Assembly (NCBI GenBank): GCA_902527485.1
Contig: CABZPB010000009.1
Span: forward strand, 1-33,217
Direction of reading: 5' to 3'
From: an uncultured Pelagibacteraceae bacterium
Lineage (GTDB): Bacteria > Pseudomonadota > Alphaproteobacteria > Pelagibacterales > Pelagibacteraceae
DNA length: 33,217 nucleotides
Below the pieces are notes generated by a model. The model was not told the DNA's origin and did no database searches. It saw only the letters and a program-made list of their open reading frames with translations. The translations under genes were made by a program, and so were the position numbers. Numbering within the stretch: the stretch's first letter is position 1; each line of letters opens with the position of its first letter. Positions 10,730 through 24,190 of the stretch are shown here, piece after piece.

Positions 10730-11102
10730 ACCTCCTTTGTCTCCACATATCCAAGTATACAGATGGCAAATTTCATCTTTAGTTTCTATTTCTCACAGGA
10801 TCACCGGCATAATAAATATTATTGCAATTTCTCTAATTTGTTTATTAATTTCTTTGATGTTTCTTAGTGGAAGTAAACCTGAAACTATCAATTTATTATT
10901 AGACTCAACAGTTGGAAAATTTATTATTTTAGGAATTACATGGTCATTTTCATTTCAAATTTTGAGTGAAATTAGACACTTGATTATGGATCTTGGTTAT
11001 GGATTTGAACTTAATACAACTAAGATATCCGGGCTAATAGTAATTTTTGGCTCAGTAATATTAACTATAATTTTTTTTGTAATAGGAAAGAGTTTTATTT
11101 AA
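10719..11102 (+). CDS. sdhC: Succinate dehydrogenase cytochrome b556 subunit-like membrane anchor SdhC
   Basis: 127 aa, three hydrophobic segments; SPHIQVYRWQISSLVSISHRITGI and EIRHLIMDLGYGFE; upstream of sdhD-sdhA-sdhB. The canonical heme His is replaced by Gln80. Confidence 0.92.
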   Translation: MENKPPLSPHIQVYRWQISSLVSISHRITGIINIIAISLICLLISLMFLSGSKPETINLLLDSTVGKFIILGITWSFSFQILSEIRHLIMDLGYGFELNTTKISGLIVIFGSVILTIIFFVIGKSFI

Positions 11103-11103
11103 T

Positions 11104-11421
11104 ATGATAACTGCTACAAAAAAATGGATTTTTTTAAAAATAAGTGGAGCTTTATTAATTCCATTAATGACATGGTTTATTTTAAATTTAGTAAATATCT
11201 ATGACCAAGATTACTCGAATTTAATAGCTTTTTTTACAAATCCACTTTCCAAATTTTTGTTCAGTATCTTTATTATTAATGCTTACTTTTTCTCAGCCTT
11301 AAGTATTAGTGAGGTTTTTGAGGATTATATTAAAGATGATAAAATCAAAAATGTCGCAAATAAGCTTTTATATGCTTCAGCTGTAGCAATTCCGTTAATT
11401 ACAATTATATTAATTAATTAG
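11104..11421 (+). CDS. sdhD: Succinate dehydrogenase membrane anchor SdhD
   Basis: 105 aa hydrophobic protein between sdhC and sdhA; retains the EDYI quinone-site motif; contains no histidine. Confidence 0.86.
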   Translation: MITATKKWIFLKISGALLIPLMTWFILNLVNIYDQDYSNLIAFFTNPLSKFLFSIFIINAYFFSALSISEVFEDYIKDDKIKNVANKLLYASAVAIPLITIILIN

Positions 11422-11423
11422 AA

Positions 11424-13199
11424 ATGAGTTCATATAAAATAATCGATCACGAATACGACGTAGTTGTCTTAGGAGCTGGAGGCTCAGGTTTAAGAGCGGC
11501 GGTTGGCTTAAGTGAGTCAGGATTAAAAACTGCATGTATTTCAAAAGTATTTCCAACTAGAAGCCACACTTCTGCTGCTCAAGGAGGTATCTCAGCTGCT
11601 CTTGGTAATATGGGCGAGGATGATTGGCGATGGCACATGTATGATACTGTAAAGGGTGCAGATTGGTTGGGTGACCAAGATAGTATTGAGTATCTTTGTA
11701 AAGAAGCTCCTAAAGCTGTGATCGAATTAGAAAAATATGGCGTTCCTTTTAGTAGAACAGATGATGGAAAAATTTATCAAAGACCTTTTGGGGGAATGAC
11801 AAAAAATTATGGAAATGGAATAGTCCAGAGAACTTGTGCAGCAGCAGATAGAACTGGACATGCAATTTTACATACACTTTATGGGCAAGCTTTAAAACAC
11901 AGAACTGAATTTTATATTGAATACTTTGCTTTAGATCTATTAATGAAAGATGGAGAGTGCAAAGGCTTAATTGCTTGGAACTTAAACGATGGAACTATTC
12001 ATAGATTTAGATCTCATACTGTAATTATAGCTACTGGTGGATATGGTAAAGTATATTATTCAGCGACATCAGCACATACTTGTACAGGGGATGGAAATGC
12101 AATGGTTTTAAGGGCAGGCTTACCATTACAAGATATGGAGTTTGTACAATTTCATCCCACAGGAATCTATGGGCATGGAACTTTAATAACAGAGGGTGCA
12201 AGAGGTGAAGGAGGATATCTTACAAATTCTAAAGGTGAAAGATTTATGGAAAGATACGCTCCTAAAGCTAAAGATTTAGCTTCCCGAGATGTCGTGAGTC
12301 GATCTATGTCAATTGAAATTAATGAGGGCAGAGGTGTTGGAAAAGATCAAGATCATGTTCATTTGAATTTAAATCACCTAGATAAAGAAATTATAGAAAG
12401 TAGATTACCAGGTATAACAGATGCAGCAAGATTATTCGCCAATGTTGATGTCACTAAGGAACCAATACCAGTTGTACCAACTGTTCATTACAATATGGGT
12501 GGTATTCCAACTAATTATAAAGCAGAAGTGTTAACTGTAAATGGTTCAGAAAAAACAGTACCTGGACTAATGGCTATCGGAGAGGCTGCATGTGTTTCAG
12601 TTCATGGAGCTAACAGATTAGGTTCTAATTCTTTGATTGATCTTGTTGTTTTTGGAAGAGCTGCTGCAAAAAGAGCAGCTGAATTAATTAAACCTGGTAT
12701 GCCACATGAAGAAATTAATGAGTCAGAGACACAAAAATGTTTAGACCGTTTTGATAAAATTAGAAATTCTGAAGGAAATGTTGGCACTGCTGAATTAAGA
12801 TTGTCTATGCAGAAGACTATGCAATCAAAATGTGCAGTGTTCAGAACAGAAAAGACACTTAAAGAAGGCGTTGATGAAATTAAGAGAACATTTGATGGTA
12901 TAGGTTCTTTATCTGTTAAGGATAAATCTTTAATATTTAATACTGATTTAGTTGAGACCTTGGAATTTGATAATTTAATTAGACAAGCAGTAGTAACAGT
13001 TGACTCTGCGTATAATAGAAAAGAAAGTAGAGGTGCGCATGCCAGGGAAGATTATCCAAAAAGAGATGATAATAAATTTATGCAACACACTCTAGCTTGG
13101 TGCGATGGAAAGAATACTAAAATAAGTTACAGAGAAGTTCATAAATCTACATTAACTAATGAAGTTCAATATTTTCCACCTCAGGAAAGAGTTTATTAA
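11424..13199 (+). CDS. sdhA: Succinate dehydrogenase flavoprotein subunit
   Basis: 591 aa; [16 protein letters not shown]-binding [76 protein letters not shown]. Confidence 0.98.
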   Translation: MSSYKIIDHEYDVVVLGAGGSGLRAAVGLSESGLKTACISKVFPTRSHTSAAQGGISAALGNMGEDDWRWHMYDTVKGADWLGDQDSIEYLCKEAPKAVIELEKYGVPFSRTDDGKIYQRPFGGMTKNYGNGIVQRTCAAADRTGHAILHTLYGQALKHRTEFYIEYFALDLLMKDGECKGLIAWNLNDGTIHRFRSHTVIIATGGYGKVYYSATSAHTCTGDGNAMVLRAGLPLQDMEFVQFHPTGIYGHGTLITEGARGEGGYLTNSKGERFMERYAPKAKDLASRDVVSRSMSIEINEGRGVGKDQDHVHLNLNHLDKEIIESRLPGITDAARLFANVDVTKEPIPVVPTVHYNMGGIPTNYKAEVLTVNGSEKTVPGLMAIGEAACVSVHGANRLGSNSLIDLVVFGRAAAKRAAELIKPGMPHEEINESETQKCLDRFDKIRNSEGNVGTAELRLSMQKTMQSKCAVFRTEKTLKEGVDEIKRTFDGIGSLSVKDKSLIFNTDLVETLEFDNLIRQAVVTVDSAYNRKESRGAHAREDYPKRDDNKFMQHTLAWCDGKNTKISYREVHKSTLTNEVQYFPPQERVY

Positions 13200-13978
13200 T
13201 GGTACAAATCAGTTTACCTGAAAAGTCTCAAATAAAAAAAGGTAAATACTTTAAAGACAAGACAGGGTCAAAAAATTTAAAAAAGGTCAATGTTTACAGA
13301 TGGGATCCGTCTTCAGGTGAAAATCCAAGAATTGATACCTACGAAGTTGATATGGATAATTGTCCCTCTAAAGTGTTAGATGTTTTAAATAAAATAAAAA
13401 ATGAAATCGACCCTACTCTCGCTTATAGAAGATCATGTGCGCATGGTGTGTGCGGTTCTTGTGCAATGAATATGGCTGGAAAAAATGGTTTGGCTTGCAC
13501 GACTCCACACGCAGATATAGATGGAGACATTGATATATATCCATTACCTCATTTAAAAGTTAAAAAAGACCTAATTGGAGATTTAGATGGATTATATAAA
13601 CAATACCAATCAATTGAACCTTGGCTGAAATCTAGTTCAAAATCTGAAGTTAATGAAATTTTTCAGTCTAAAGAAGATAGAGCAAAGTTAGATGGTGCAT
13701 ATGAGTGCATTATGTGTGCGTGTTGCTCTACATCATGCCCAAGTTATTGGTGGAATGGTGATAAGTATTTAGGTCCAGCAGTTTTATTACAAGCATATAG
13801 ATGGATAATAGACAGCAGAGATGAGGAAAGACAGGCAAGACTTAAAAAAGTAGCCGATGAACTTAAATTATATCGTTGTCACACAATTCTTAACTGCACA
13901 AGTGCTTGTCCAAAAGGATTAAATCCTGCAAAAGCAATTGCTGAAATAAAAAAAATGTTAGCAACAGCTAATATTTAA
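13199..13978 (+). CDS. sdhB: Succinate dehydrogenase iron-sulfur subunit
   Basis: 259 aa; [2Fe-2S] [23 protein letters not shown], then [17 protein letters not shown] and [17 protein letters not shown]. Confidence 0.98.
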   Translation: MVQISLPEKSQIKKGKYFKDKTGSKNLKKVNVYRWDPSSGENPRIDTYEVDMDNCPSKVLDVLNKIKNEIDPTLAYRRSCAHGVCGSCAMNMAGKNGLACTTPHADIDGDIDIYPLPHLKVKKDLIGDLDGLYKQYQSIEPWLKSSSKSEVNEIFQSKEDRAKLDGAYECIMCACCSTSCPSYWWNGDKYLGPAVLLQAYRWIIDSRDEERQARLKKVADELKLYRCHTILNCTSACPKGLNPAKAIAEIKKMLATANI

Positions 13979-14020
13979 ACAATAGACTAATAAGATTTTT
14001 TACTCTAAAAGATCGTATTC

Positions 14021-16483
<2,463 letters not shown>

Positions 16484-16484
<1 letters not shown>

Positions 16485-17644
16485 TGAACATACACGAGCA
16501 TCAAGCTAAACAAATTTTAAAAAAATTTGGAGCAACTGTTCCGGAGGGTGTATTTGGCTTTACGGTTGAAGAACTTTTAAAGAAATGTAAGTCATTAAAA
16601 ACAGAAAAATATGTTTTAAAAGCCCAAATTCATGCAGGTGGGAGAGGAAAAGCTGGTGGTGTTAAAATTTTAGATAGTCTAAAGGAACTTGAAATATCAG
16701 CTAAAGAACTACTAGGTAAAAAATTGGTAACTCATCAGACAGGACCAGAGGGAAGAGAAGTAAAGAGGTTATACGTTGAGGTATCATCAAATATTGAAAA
16801 AGAATTTTATTTATCTTGTTTAGTAGATAGAGCTACCTCAAAAATTGCATTTATTTCTAGTGATCAAGGCGGTATGGATATTGAGGATGTAGCGAGTAAG
16901 TCACCAGATAAAATTTTAACTACCAAAGTAGAATTAAAAAAAGAAATTTCAAATGTAGAATGTGAAAAGATAATCCAAATTTTTGAATTAGGTGAAAATT
17001 CTAGAAAAGAAGCGATATCCTTAATTAAATCAATTTATAAAATGTTTATTGAAACAGATGCAAATATGGTTGAAATAAATCCATTAATTCTGACTAAAGA
17101 AAAAAAGATTATATGTTTAGATGCAAAGGTAAATTTTGACAGTAACGCTTTATTTAGGCATCCAGAAATTTTAAAACTAAGAGATTTAAATGAGGAAGAT
17201 CCTGCAGAAATAGAAGCAAGTAAATACGATCTAGCTTATATTAAATTAGATGGAAATATTGGCTGTATGGTGAATGGCGCTGGCTTAGCAATGGCAACTA
17301 TGGATATAATTAAACTATATGGGGAAGAGCCAGCAAATTTTTTAGATGTAGGTGGAGGAGCGTCTAAAGAAAAGGTTTCAGCTGCTTTTAAAATTATTTT
17401 GTCTGACAAAAATGTTAAGGGAATATTGATTAACATTTTTGGTGGCATAATGCGATGTGATGTTCTTGCCCAAGGAGTTGTAGAGGCCGCAAAAGAAATG
17501 AAAATCAATGTCCCTTTAGTTGTCAGATTAGCTGGAACGAATTTTAAGGAAGGGAAAGAGATATTAGATAATTCAGGTTTAGAACTAATTTCTGCTGAAA
17601 ACTTAGATGATGCCGCAAAAAAAATTGTAGAGGTAATTAAGTAA
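16484..17644 (+). CDS. sucC: Succinyl-CoA synthetase (ADP-forming) beta subunit
   Basis: 386 aa; [75 protein letters not shown]. Confidence 0.98.
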
Positions 17645-18519
17645 TGTCAGTTTTGGTAAATAAAAGCACAAGATTGATTTGCCAAGGATTTACAGGATCT
17701 CATGGAACATTCCACTCTGATCAAGCAATAAAATATGGAACCAATCTAGTTGGAGGAGTAACACCAAGAAAAGGTGGTCAAAAACATTTAGGTCTGCCAG
17801 TTTTTAACACTGTAAAGGAAGCAAAAGAGTCCGAAGGTGCTAATGCAACAATGATTTATGTTCCTGCAAAATTTGCTGCTGCTGCAATAATCGAAGCTAT
17901 TGATGCATCTATTGAACTAATTGTATGTATTACTGAAGGAATTCCTATTCAGGATATGCTTAAAGTTAAACAAAAACTAAATAACTCAAAGTGTAGGTTG
18001 ATTGGTCCTAATTGCCCAGGAATCATAACACCTGATGAGTGTAAAATTGGTATAATGCCTGGCAATATTCATAAAAAAGGAACCGTTGGAATAGTCTCAA
18101 GGTCAGGTACTTTAACTTACGAAGCAGTTGCTCAAACAACAGAAAATGGGCTTGGACAATCAACATGTATTGGAATAGGGGGAGATCCTATAAATGGTAC
18201 AAATTTTATAGATTGTTTAGACTTGTTTCTAAATGACGACGATACACAATCAATCTTAATGATAGGAGAAATTGGAGGCACTGCAGAGGAAGAAGCTGCA
18301 GATTTTGTTAATAATCATAAAATAAAAAAACCGATTGTTGGATTTATTGCTGGTGTTACAGCTCCACCTGGACGAAGAATGGGTCACGCTGGAGCTATAA
18401 TTTCTGGAGGTAAAGGTACTGCTTCAGACAAGATAAAAAAAATGAAGGATTGTGGAATTATTATGGCAAACTCCCCTTCAAAAATTGGAAATACACTATT
18501 TAATAAATTGTCTAATTGA
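17644..18519 (+). CDS. sucD: Succinyl-CoA synthetase alpha subunit
   Basis: 291 aa; [52 protein letters not shown], phosphohistidine-region [18 protein letters not shown]. Confidence 0.98.
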   Translation: MSVLVNKSTRLICQGFTGSHGTFHSDQAIKYGTNLVGGVTPRKGGQKHLGLPVFNTVKEAKESEGANATMIYVPAKFAAAAIIEAIDASIELIVCITEGIPIQDMLKVKQKLNNSKCRLIGPNCPGIITPDECKIGIMPGNIHKKGTVGIVSRSGTLTYEAVAQTTENGLGQSTCIGIGGDPINGTNFIDCLDLFLNDDDTQSILMIGEIGGTAEEEAADFVNNHKIKKPIVGFIAGVTAPPGRRMGHAGAIISGGKGTASDKIKKMKDCGIIMANSPSKIGNTLFNKLSN

Positions 18520-18554
18520 AAAAATTCTTTGTAGGTTTATATTAATAAGCAATA

Positions 18555-21434
18555 ATGTCTTCTAGTAAAAATCTTGAATTTGAGAAAACTGCTTTTTTAA
18601 GCAAATCTAACAGTACATTTATTGAGGAAATGTATCTGAAGTTTGTAAATAAAGATCCATCATTACCAGATAGTTGGAGTGAGTATTTTAGTGAAATTGG
18701 AGATCAAGCAGAAGCAGTTGTGAACGAAATAAATGGCCCATCATGGAGTCCATCTAAAAAAGTCTCAATTAATATAAATAAAGAGCAAAGTTTGGATAAT
18801 GGATACCAAAAGCAACATAAAACATTTTCAAAAGAATCTAATTCTAGATCTATCAATGCTGTTGCTATGATAAGATCGTATAGGCAGAGAGGACATTTAA
18901 TTGCTAAATTAGATCCACTAGGTCTCCGTGAACCAGATTATTTAGATGAACTTCATCCAGAGTCTTATGGATTTAAGAAAGAAGAATATAATAATAAAAT
19001 TTTTTTAGATGGAGTCATTAACAGACAATATTCTAATATTTCAGAAATTTTAAAATTTTTAAGAGATAAATATTGCGGTTCTCTAGGTTACGAATATATG
19101 CATATTTCAAACCCGACTGAGAGAAAGTGGTTTAGAGATAGAGTAGAAAAAGCTAATGATTTTAAATTTACTCAAAATGGAAAAGAGGCAATATTAAAAA
19201 AATTAATTCAAGCCGAGGGTTTTGAAAAATTCTTACACACTAAATATGTTGGTTCAAAAAGATTTGGTCTTGATGGAGGTGAAAGCTTAATCCCAGCGCT
19301 TGAACAAATAATTAAAATAGGTGGCCAATCAAAAATAAAAGAGGTCAAAATAGGCATGTCTCATAGAGGAAGATTAAATGTACTAGCTAATGTTTTACAA
19401 AAATCTTATAAAAGAATTTTTAATGAATTTGCAGGGGAAATTAATTCAAATTCTGAAGATGATACTGGAGATGTTAAATATCACTTAGGGGCATCATCAA
19501 ATAGAGAATTTGATGGAAACTCTGTTCATGTAAGTTTGACAGATAATCCATCTCATCTTGAGGCAGTCAACCCAGTAGTTTTAGGACAGACAAGAGCAAA
19601 ACAATATTTTCATAAAGACAAAGAGAGAAAGAAGGTCATACCAATATTAATTCATGGAGATGCAGCTTTCGCAGGCCAAGGAGTAGTGGCTGAGTGTTTT
19701 GCAATGTCAGGATTGCCAGGACACAATACTGGTGGAACTATTCACATTGTAATAAATAACCAAATAGGATTTACCACCAGTCCAAGATTTGCAAGGTCAT
19801 CTCCTTATCCTTCAGATATTGCAAAAATGGTTGAAGCACCGATTATTCATGTTAATGGTGATGACCCTGAAGCTGTCGTTTACGCTGCAAGAATTGCAAT
19901 AGACTTTAGGTTAAAATTCAACAGAGATGTTGTTGTCGACCTTATTTGTTATAGAAGATTTGGTCATAATGAGGGTGATGAACCATCATTCACTCAACCA
20001 CTAATGTACAAAAAAATTCGCTCACATCCAACAACTATAAAAGTTTACGGTGAAAAGTTAATTCAAGAGGGATCAATTACTGAAGATTATTTGAGAAATT
20101 CAATCAAAGAATTTAAAGAATTGCTTAATGATCAATATAAAAATGCAAAAGATTATAAACCAAAAATTGAGTGGTTCGAGGGGACGTGGTCAAGATATAA
20201 ACCTGACAAAGGAAAAGACAAAAAAGGAATCACGGGTTATGATATTGATAAACTTAAAGATATATCAAACAAGATTAATATAATTCCAGTAGAATTTAAT
20301 ACTCACAAAACAATTTCTAAAGTTCTAGAAAATAGAAAATTAGTTGTGAAGAGAGAAAATGGAATCGATTGGTCAACAGCTGAGGCTTTAGCTTTTGGTT
20401 CACTACTAAATGAGGGATATCCTGTTAGATTAGTTGGCCAAGACTCTGGGAGAGGTACTTTCAGTCAAAGACATTCTGTTTTAAGAAGTCAAACAGATAA
20501 TTCTAGATATGTGCCTTTGAATAACATATCTAAGAGCCAAAAAAATTTTGAGATAGTAGATAGTTTTTTATCCGAATTAGCTGTCTTAGGTTTTGAATAT
20601 GGCTATAGTTTAGTTGAGCCAAACACACTTACAATCTGGGAAGCTCAATTTGGTGACTTTGCAAATGGTGCCCAAGTAGTCATTGATCAATTTATAGCCT
20701 CTGGAGAAAGAAAATGGTCTAGAGCATCTGGATTGGTAATGTTGTTGCCACATGGCTATGAAGGTCAAGGACCTGAACATTCTTCCGCAAGATTAGAAAG
20801 GTTTTTGCAGTTGTGTTCTAATGATAATATGCAGATAGTAAATTGCACTACTCCAGCAAACTATTTTCATGCACTAAGAAGACAAATGCATAGAGATTTT
20901 AGAAAACCTTTAGTTATAATGACACCCAAGTCTTTATTGAGACACAAAAATTGTGTTTCAAGCTTAAATGATTTTAGTAAACAAAATTCTTTTCATAGAT
21001 TTTTATGGGATCATGCAATTGACCAAAAAAACAAAGGTTTTATCAAACTAAAAAAACCCAAAAAAATTAGAAAAGTGATTTTATGTTCAGGCAAAATATA
21101 TTTTGATTTATTAGAGGCGAGAGAAAAATTAAAAGTTAAAGACGTTATATTTTTTAGAATTGAGCAACTTTATCCTTTTCCAGCAAAAAGTCTTGCAAAA
21201 GAACTTAAAGCTTATGCTGAAAATGCACATTTTTACTGGTGTCAAGAAGAGCCCCAAAATATGGGTGCTTGGTTTTCTGTCAGAGATTATATCCAATGGA
21301 CTTTAGATAATATTAAGGCTAATAATAACCAAGTTTCTTATATTGGAAGAAGTCCAGATGCATCACCAGCTACTGGTTATGCAAAAAGACACATCTCACA
21401 ACAAAAAGAAATTATTAATAAAGTTTTTGAATAA
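18555..21434 (+). CDS. sucA: 2-oxoglutarate dehydrogenase E1 component
   Basis: 959 aa; SHRGRLNVLANVL, HGDAAFAGQGVVAECFAMS, INNQIGFTTSP, GQDSGRGTFSQRHSVLRSQ, WEAQFGDFANGAQVVIDQFI. Confidence 0.98.
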   Translation: MSSSKNLEFEKTAFLSKSNSTFIEEMYLKFVNKDPSLPDSWSEYFSEIGDQAEAVVNEINGPSWSPSKKVSININKEQSLDNGYQKQHKTFSKESNSRSINAVAMIRSYRQRGHLIAKLDPLGLREPDYLDELHPESYGFKKEEYNNKIFLDGVINRQYSNISEILKFLRDKYCGSLGYEYMHISNPTERKWFRDRVEKANDFKFTQNGKEAILKKLIQAEGFEKFLHTKYVGSKRFGLDGGESLIPALEQIIKIGGQSKIKEVKIGMSHRGRLNVLANVLQKSYKRIFNEFAGEINSNSEDDTGDVKYHLGASSNREFDGNSVHVSLTDNPSHLEAVNPVVLGQTRAKQYFHKDKERKKVIPILIHGDAAFAGQGVVAECFAMSGLPGHNTGGTIHIVINNQIGFTTSPRFARSSPYPSDIAKMVEAPIIHVNGDDPEAVVYAARIAIDFRLKFNRDVVVDLICYRRFGHNEGDEPSFTQPLMYKKIRSHPTTIKVYGEKLIQEGSITEDYLRNSIKEFKELLNDQYKNAKDYKPKIEWFEGTWSRYKPDKGKDKKGITGYDIDKLKDISNKINIIPVEFNTHKTISKVLENRKLVVKRENGIDWSTAEALAFGSLLNEGYPVRLVGQDSGRGTFSQRHSVLRSQTDNSRYVPLNNISKSQKNFEIVDSFLSELAVLGFEYGYSLVEPNTLTIWEAQFGDFANGAQVVIDQFIASGERKWSRASGLVMLLPHGYEGQGPEHSSARLERFLQLCSNDNMQIVNCTTPANYFHALRRQMHRDFRKPLVIMTPKSLLRHKNCVSSLNDFSKQNSFHRFLWDHAIDQKNKGFIKLKKPKKIRKVILCSGKIYFDLLEAREKLKVKDVIFFRIEQLYPFPAKSLAKELKAYAENAHFYWCQEEPQNMGAWFSVRDYIQWTLDNIKANNNQVSYIGRSPDASPATGYAKRHISQQKEIINKVFE

Positions 21435-21440
21435 TTCAAA

Positions 21441-22766
21441 ATGAGTGAAAAAATATTAGTTCCAGTTTTAGGTGAGAGTATTACAGAGGCGACAGTATCT
21501 AAATGGTTAAAAAATAAAGGGGAAACTGTTGATGCGGATGAGCCAATTGTTGAATTAGAGACTGATAAGGTTAATTTGGAGGTACCGTCACCTGTTACAG
21601 GAAAATTAATTGAAATTAACTCTAATGATGGGTCGACTGTAAAAGTAGGAGAAATTTTAGGTTTAGTTACTGAAATTGAAGGAGAAAATAAAAAATCACA
21701 TGAAATAGAGAAAATCCAGCCTTCAAACTTGCAGGAAAATGAGGAACCTAAAGAAAAAGATAATGTAGTAAAGTTAGATCCAATTAAAGAACAAGCGGAA
21801 TTAGATATATTTGAAGAAGAGAATAATAGTAACCAGTTAAAAGAGGAACCACTGGTTTTAACAGAGGAAATAGAAAACAGTCACATAGAGGAAAATTCTA
21901 CTGAGGAAAGTCAAACATTATCGCCAGCTGTAAGAAAAATGGTAGATGAAAACAATATTGACGTTAAGTCAGTAAAAGGATCTGGGAAAGATGGTCGAAT
22001 ATTAAAAGGTGATTTAATTAGTTTGATGGGAGTTAATCCTCCACCTTCAGAGAGAAAAATTAAATATGGTCAAGAAGAGCGTATTAAAATGACTAGGTTA
22101 AGGCAAACCATAGCAAAAAGACTCAAACAAGCCCAGGAGAATGCAGCTTTACTTAGTACTTTTAATGAAGTGGACATGACAAATATAATCAAAATGAGAA
22201 AAGAAAACCAGGAGGATTTCCAAAGTCGATATGGTATCAAGCTTGGCTTTATGTCATTTTTTGTTAAGGCTTGTATAGTAGCCTTAAAAAATTTTCCAGC
22301 TGTCAATGCTGAAATAGATGGTGACACAATTGTTTACAAAAATTATTATAATATAAGTTTTGCAGTTGGAACAGATAAAGGTCTTGTAGTTCCTGTTTTA
22401 AAAAATGCAGACGAACTATCTTTTGCAGATATTGAAAAAAATATTAAAGAAATTTCTGAAAAAGCCAAAGACGGAAAACTTGTAATTGAAGACCTTCAAG
22501 GAGGTACTTTTACTATTAGCAATGGTGGAGTTTACGGGTCAATGCTTTCAACTCCAATTTTAAACTTACCTCAATCTGGAGTATTAGGGATGCATAATAT
22601 TGTTGATAGGCCCATAGTAGTGAACGGTGAAATCAAGATAAGACCAGTAATGTATTTAGCTTTATCTTATGATCATAGAATTATTGACGGTAAAGAGTCT
22701 GTATCCTTTCTTAAAATGATCAAAGAAAGTCTTGAGGACCCTAGAAGGTTATTTTTGGATATTTAG
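21441..22766 (+). CDS. sucB: Dihydrolipoamide succinyltransferase (2-oxoglutarate dehydrogenase E2)
   Basis: 441 aa; lipoyl domain [12 protein letters not shown], peripheral-subunit-binding region [15 protein letters not shown], catalytic [16 protein letters not shown]. Confidence 0.97.
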   Translation: MSEKILVPVLGESITEATVSKWLKNKGETVDADEPIVELETDKVNLEVPSPVTGKLIEINSNDGSTVKVGEILGLVTEIEGENKKSHEIEKIQPSNLQENEEPKEKDNVVKLDPIKEQAELDIFEEENNSNQLKEEPLVLTEEIENSHIEENSTEESQTLSPAVRKMVDENNIDVKSVKGSGKDGRILKGDLISLMGVNPPPSERKIKYGQEERIKMTRLRQTIAKRLKQAQENAALLSTFNEVDMTNIIKMRKENQEDFQSRYGIKLGFMSFFVKACIVALKNFPAVNAEIDGDTIVYKNYYNISFAVGTDKGLVVPVLKNADELSFADIEKNIKEISEKAKDGKLVIEDLQGGTFTISNGGVYGSMLSTPILNLPQSGVLGMHNIVDRPIVVNGEIKIRPVMYLALSYDHRIIDGKESVSFLKMIKESLEDPRRLFLDI

Positions 22767-22767
22767 G

Positions 22768-24168
22768 ATGACGGAAAAATTTCAAGCAGTAGTTATAGGA
22801 GGTGGCCCAGGAGGTTATGTTTGCGCAATTAGACTTGCCCAACTAGGACTAAAAACTGCGTGTATTGAGTCCAGGGGATCTCTTGGTGGTACATGCCTGA
22901 ATATTGGTTGTATCCCTTCAAAAAGTTTACTTAATTTGTCTGAGGAATTTCACAAAGTTAAAGGTTTGGCAAATAAGGGTATTGAAATAGGAGAAATAAA
23001 ACTAAATCTTGATAAAATGATGAAGAGCAAGGACAAAGCAGTCACTGTTCTTACAAAAGGTGTAGAATTTCTTTTAAAAAAAAACAAAGTCACTTATTTT
23101 AAGGGCCATGGAAGTTTTAAATCAAATAATGAAATTGTAATAAAAGACGAACAAAAAAAAGAAACAATAATTCAAACTGAAAAAACAGTTATAGCCACAG
23201 GATCTGTACCAGTATCTCTACCAGGTGTCGAAATAGATGAAAAAACAATAGTTTCATCAACTGGAGCTTTAAAATTAGAAAAAGTGCCTAATAAAATGGT
23301 AATTGTTGGTGGAGGTTATATCGGCTTAGAGATGGGATCAGTGTGGTCAAGACTTGGTGCAAAAGTAGAAGTTGTTGAGTTTTTGGATCATATAACGCCT
23401 GGTATGGATAAAGAAATTTCATCTGAGTTTATGAAAATTCTTAAAAAACAAGGGATGAAATTTAATATGCAAAATAAAGTTGAAACAATTCAAAAAAATA
23501 ATTCAGGCGCAGTGGTCTCAACAATTGATAAAGATGGTAATAAAAATAATTTTGAATGTGATGTAGTTTTAATTTCAGTTGGCAGAAAGCCAAATACAGA
23601 AGGTTTAAATTTAAAAAATGTAGGTGTGAGTTTAGATGAAAAAAATAGAATTAAAACTGATAAGAAATTTAAAACAAATGTTGAAAATATTTATGCAATA
23701 GGTGATGTGATTGTTGGACCCATGCTTGCACATAAGGCTGAAGATGAAGGTATAGCAGTTGCAGAAAATATTGTAGGTCAATCAGGCCACGTAAACTATG
23801 ATACGATACCAGGTGTGGTGTATACCTCACCAGAGGTTGCCTCAATTGGGAAAACAGAGGAGCAATTAAAAGAATTAAATAAAAGTTATAAGGTTGGTAA
23901 ATTTTCATTCATGGCCAACTCTAGAGCTAAAGCTATAGATGATTCAGAAGGTTTTGTGAAAATTCTTGCAGATGCGCAGACAGATAAGGTTTTAGGCGCA
24001 CATATAATTGGTCCTCATGCTGGGGAATTAATTGCTGAAATCGGCGTTGCTATGGAATTTGGTGCAAGTGCTGAGGATATTGCAAGAACCTGTCATGCTC
24101 ACCCAACTTTTTCTGAAGCTGTCAAAGAAGCTGCGTTATCAGTAGATAAAAGAGCAATACACTCTTAA
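22768..24168 (+). CDS. lpd: Dihydrolipoamide dehydrogenase (E3)
   Basis: GGGPGGYVCAIRLAQLGL, GGTCLNIGCIPSKSLL, AIGDVIVGPMLAHKAEDEG, HAHPTFSEAVKEAAL. ORF track start 22732 overlaps sucB; the ATG at 22768 (MTEKFQAVVIGGG) is the likely start. Confidence 0.97.
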   Translation: MTEKFQAVVIGGGPGGYVCAIRLAQLGLKTACIESRGSLGGTCLNIGCIPSKSLLNLSEEFHKVKGLANKGIEIGEIKLNLDKMMKSKDKAVTVLTKGVEFLLKKNKVTYFKGHGSFKSNNEIVIKDEQKKETIIQTEKTVIATGSVPVSLPGVEIDEKTIVSSTGALKLEKVPNKMVIVGGGYIGLEMGSVWSRLGAKVEVVEFLDHITPGMDKEISSEFMKILKKQGMKFNMQNKVETIQKNNSGAVVSTIDKDGNKNNFECDVVLISVGRKPNTEGLNLKNVGVSLDEKNRIKTDKKFKTNVENIYAIGDVIVGPMLAHKAEDEGIAVAENIVGQSGHVNYDTIPGVVYTSPEVASIGKTEEQLKELNKSYKVGKFSFMANSRAKAIDDSEGFVKILADAQTDKVLGAHIIGPHAGELIAEIGVAMEFGASAEDIARTCHAHPTFSEAVKEAALSVDKRAIHS

Positions 24169-24190
24169 TTTTTTTTCATATTATAAAAAT

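Noticed and set aside
22732-22767. N-terminal extension [12 protein letters not shown] on Lpd
   Set aside because: It lies inside the sucB 3' end; the ATG at 22768 fits standard E3 N-termini. Similar artefacts for ctpA (32649-32684) and rplS (696-710).
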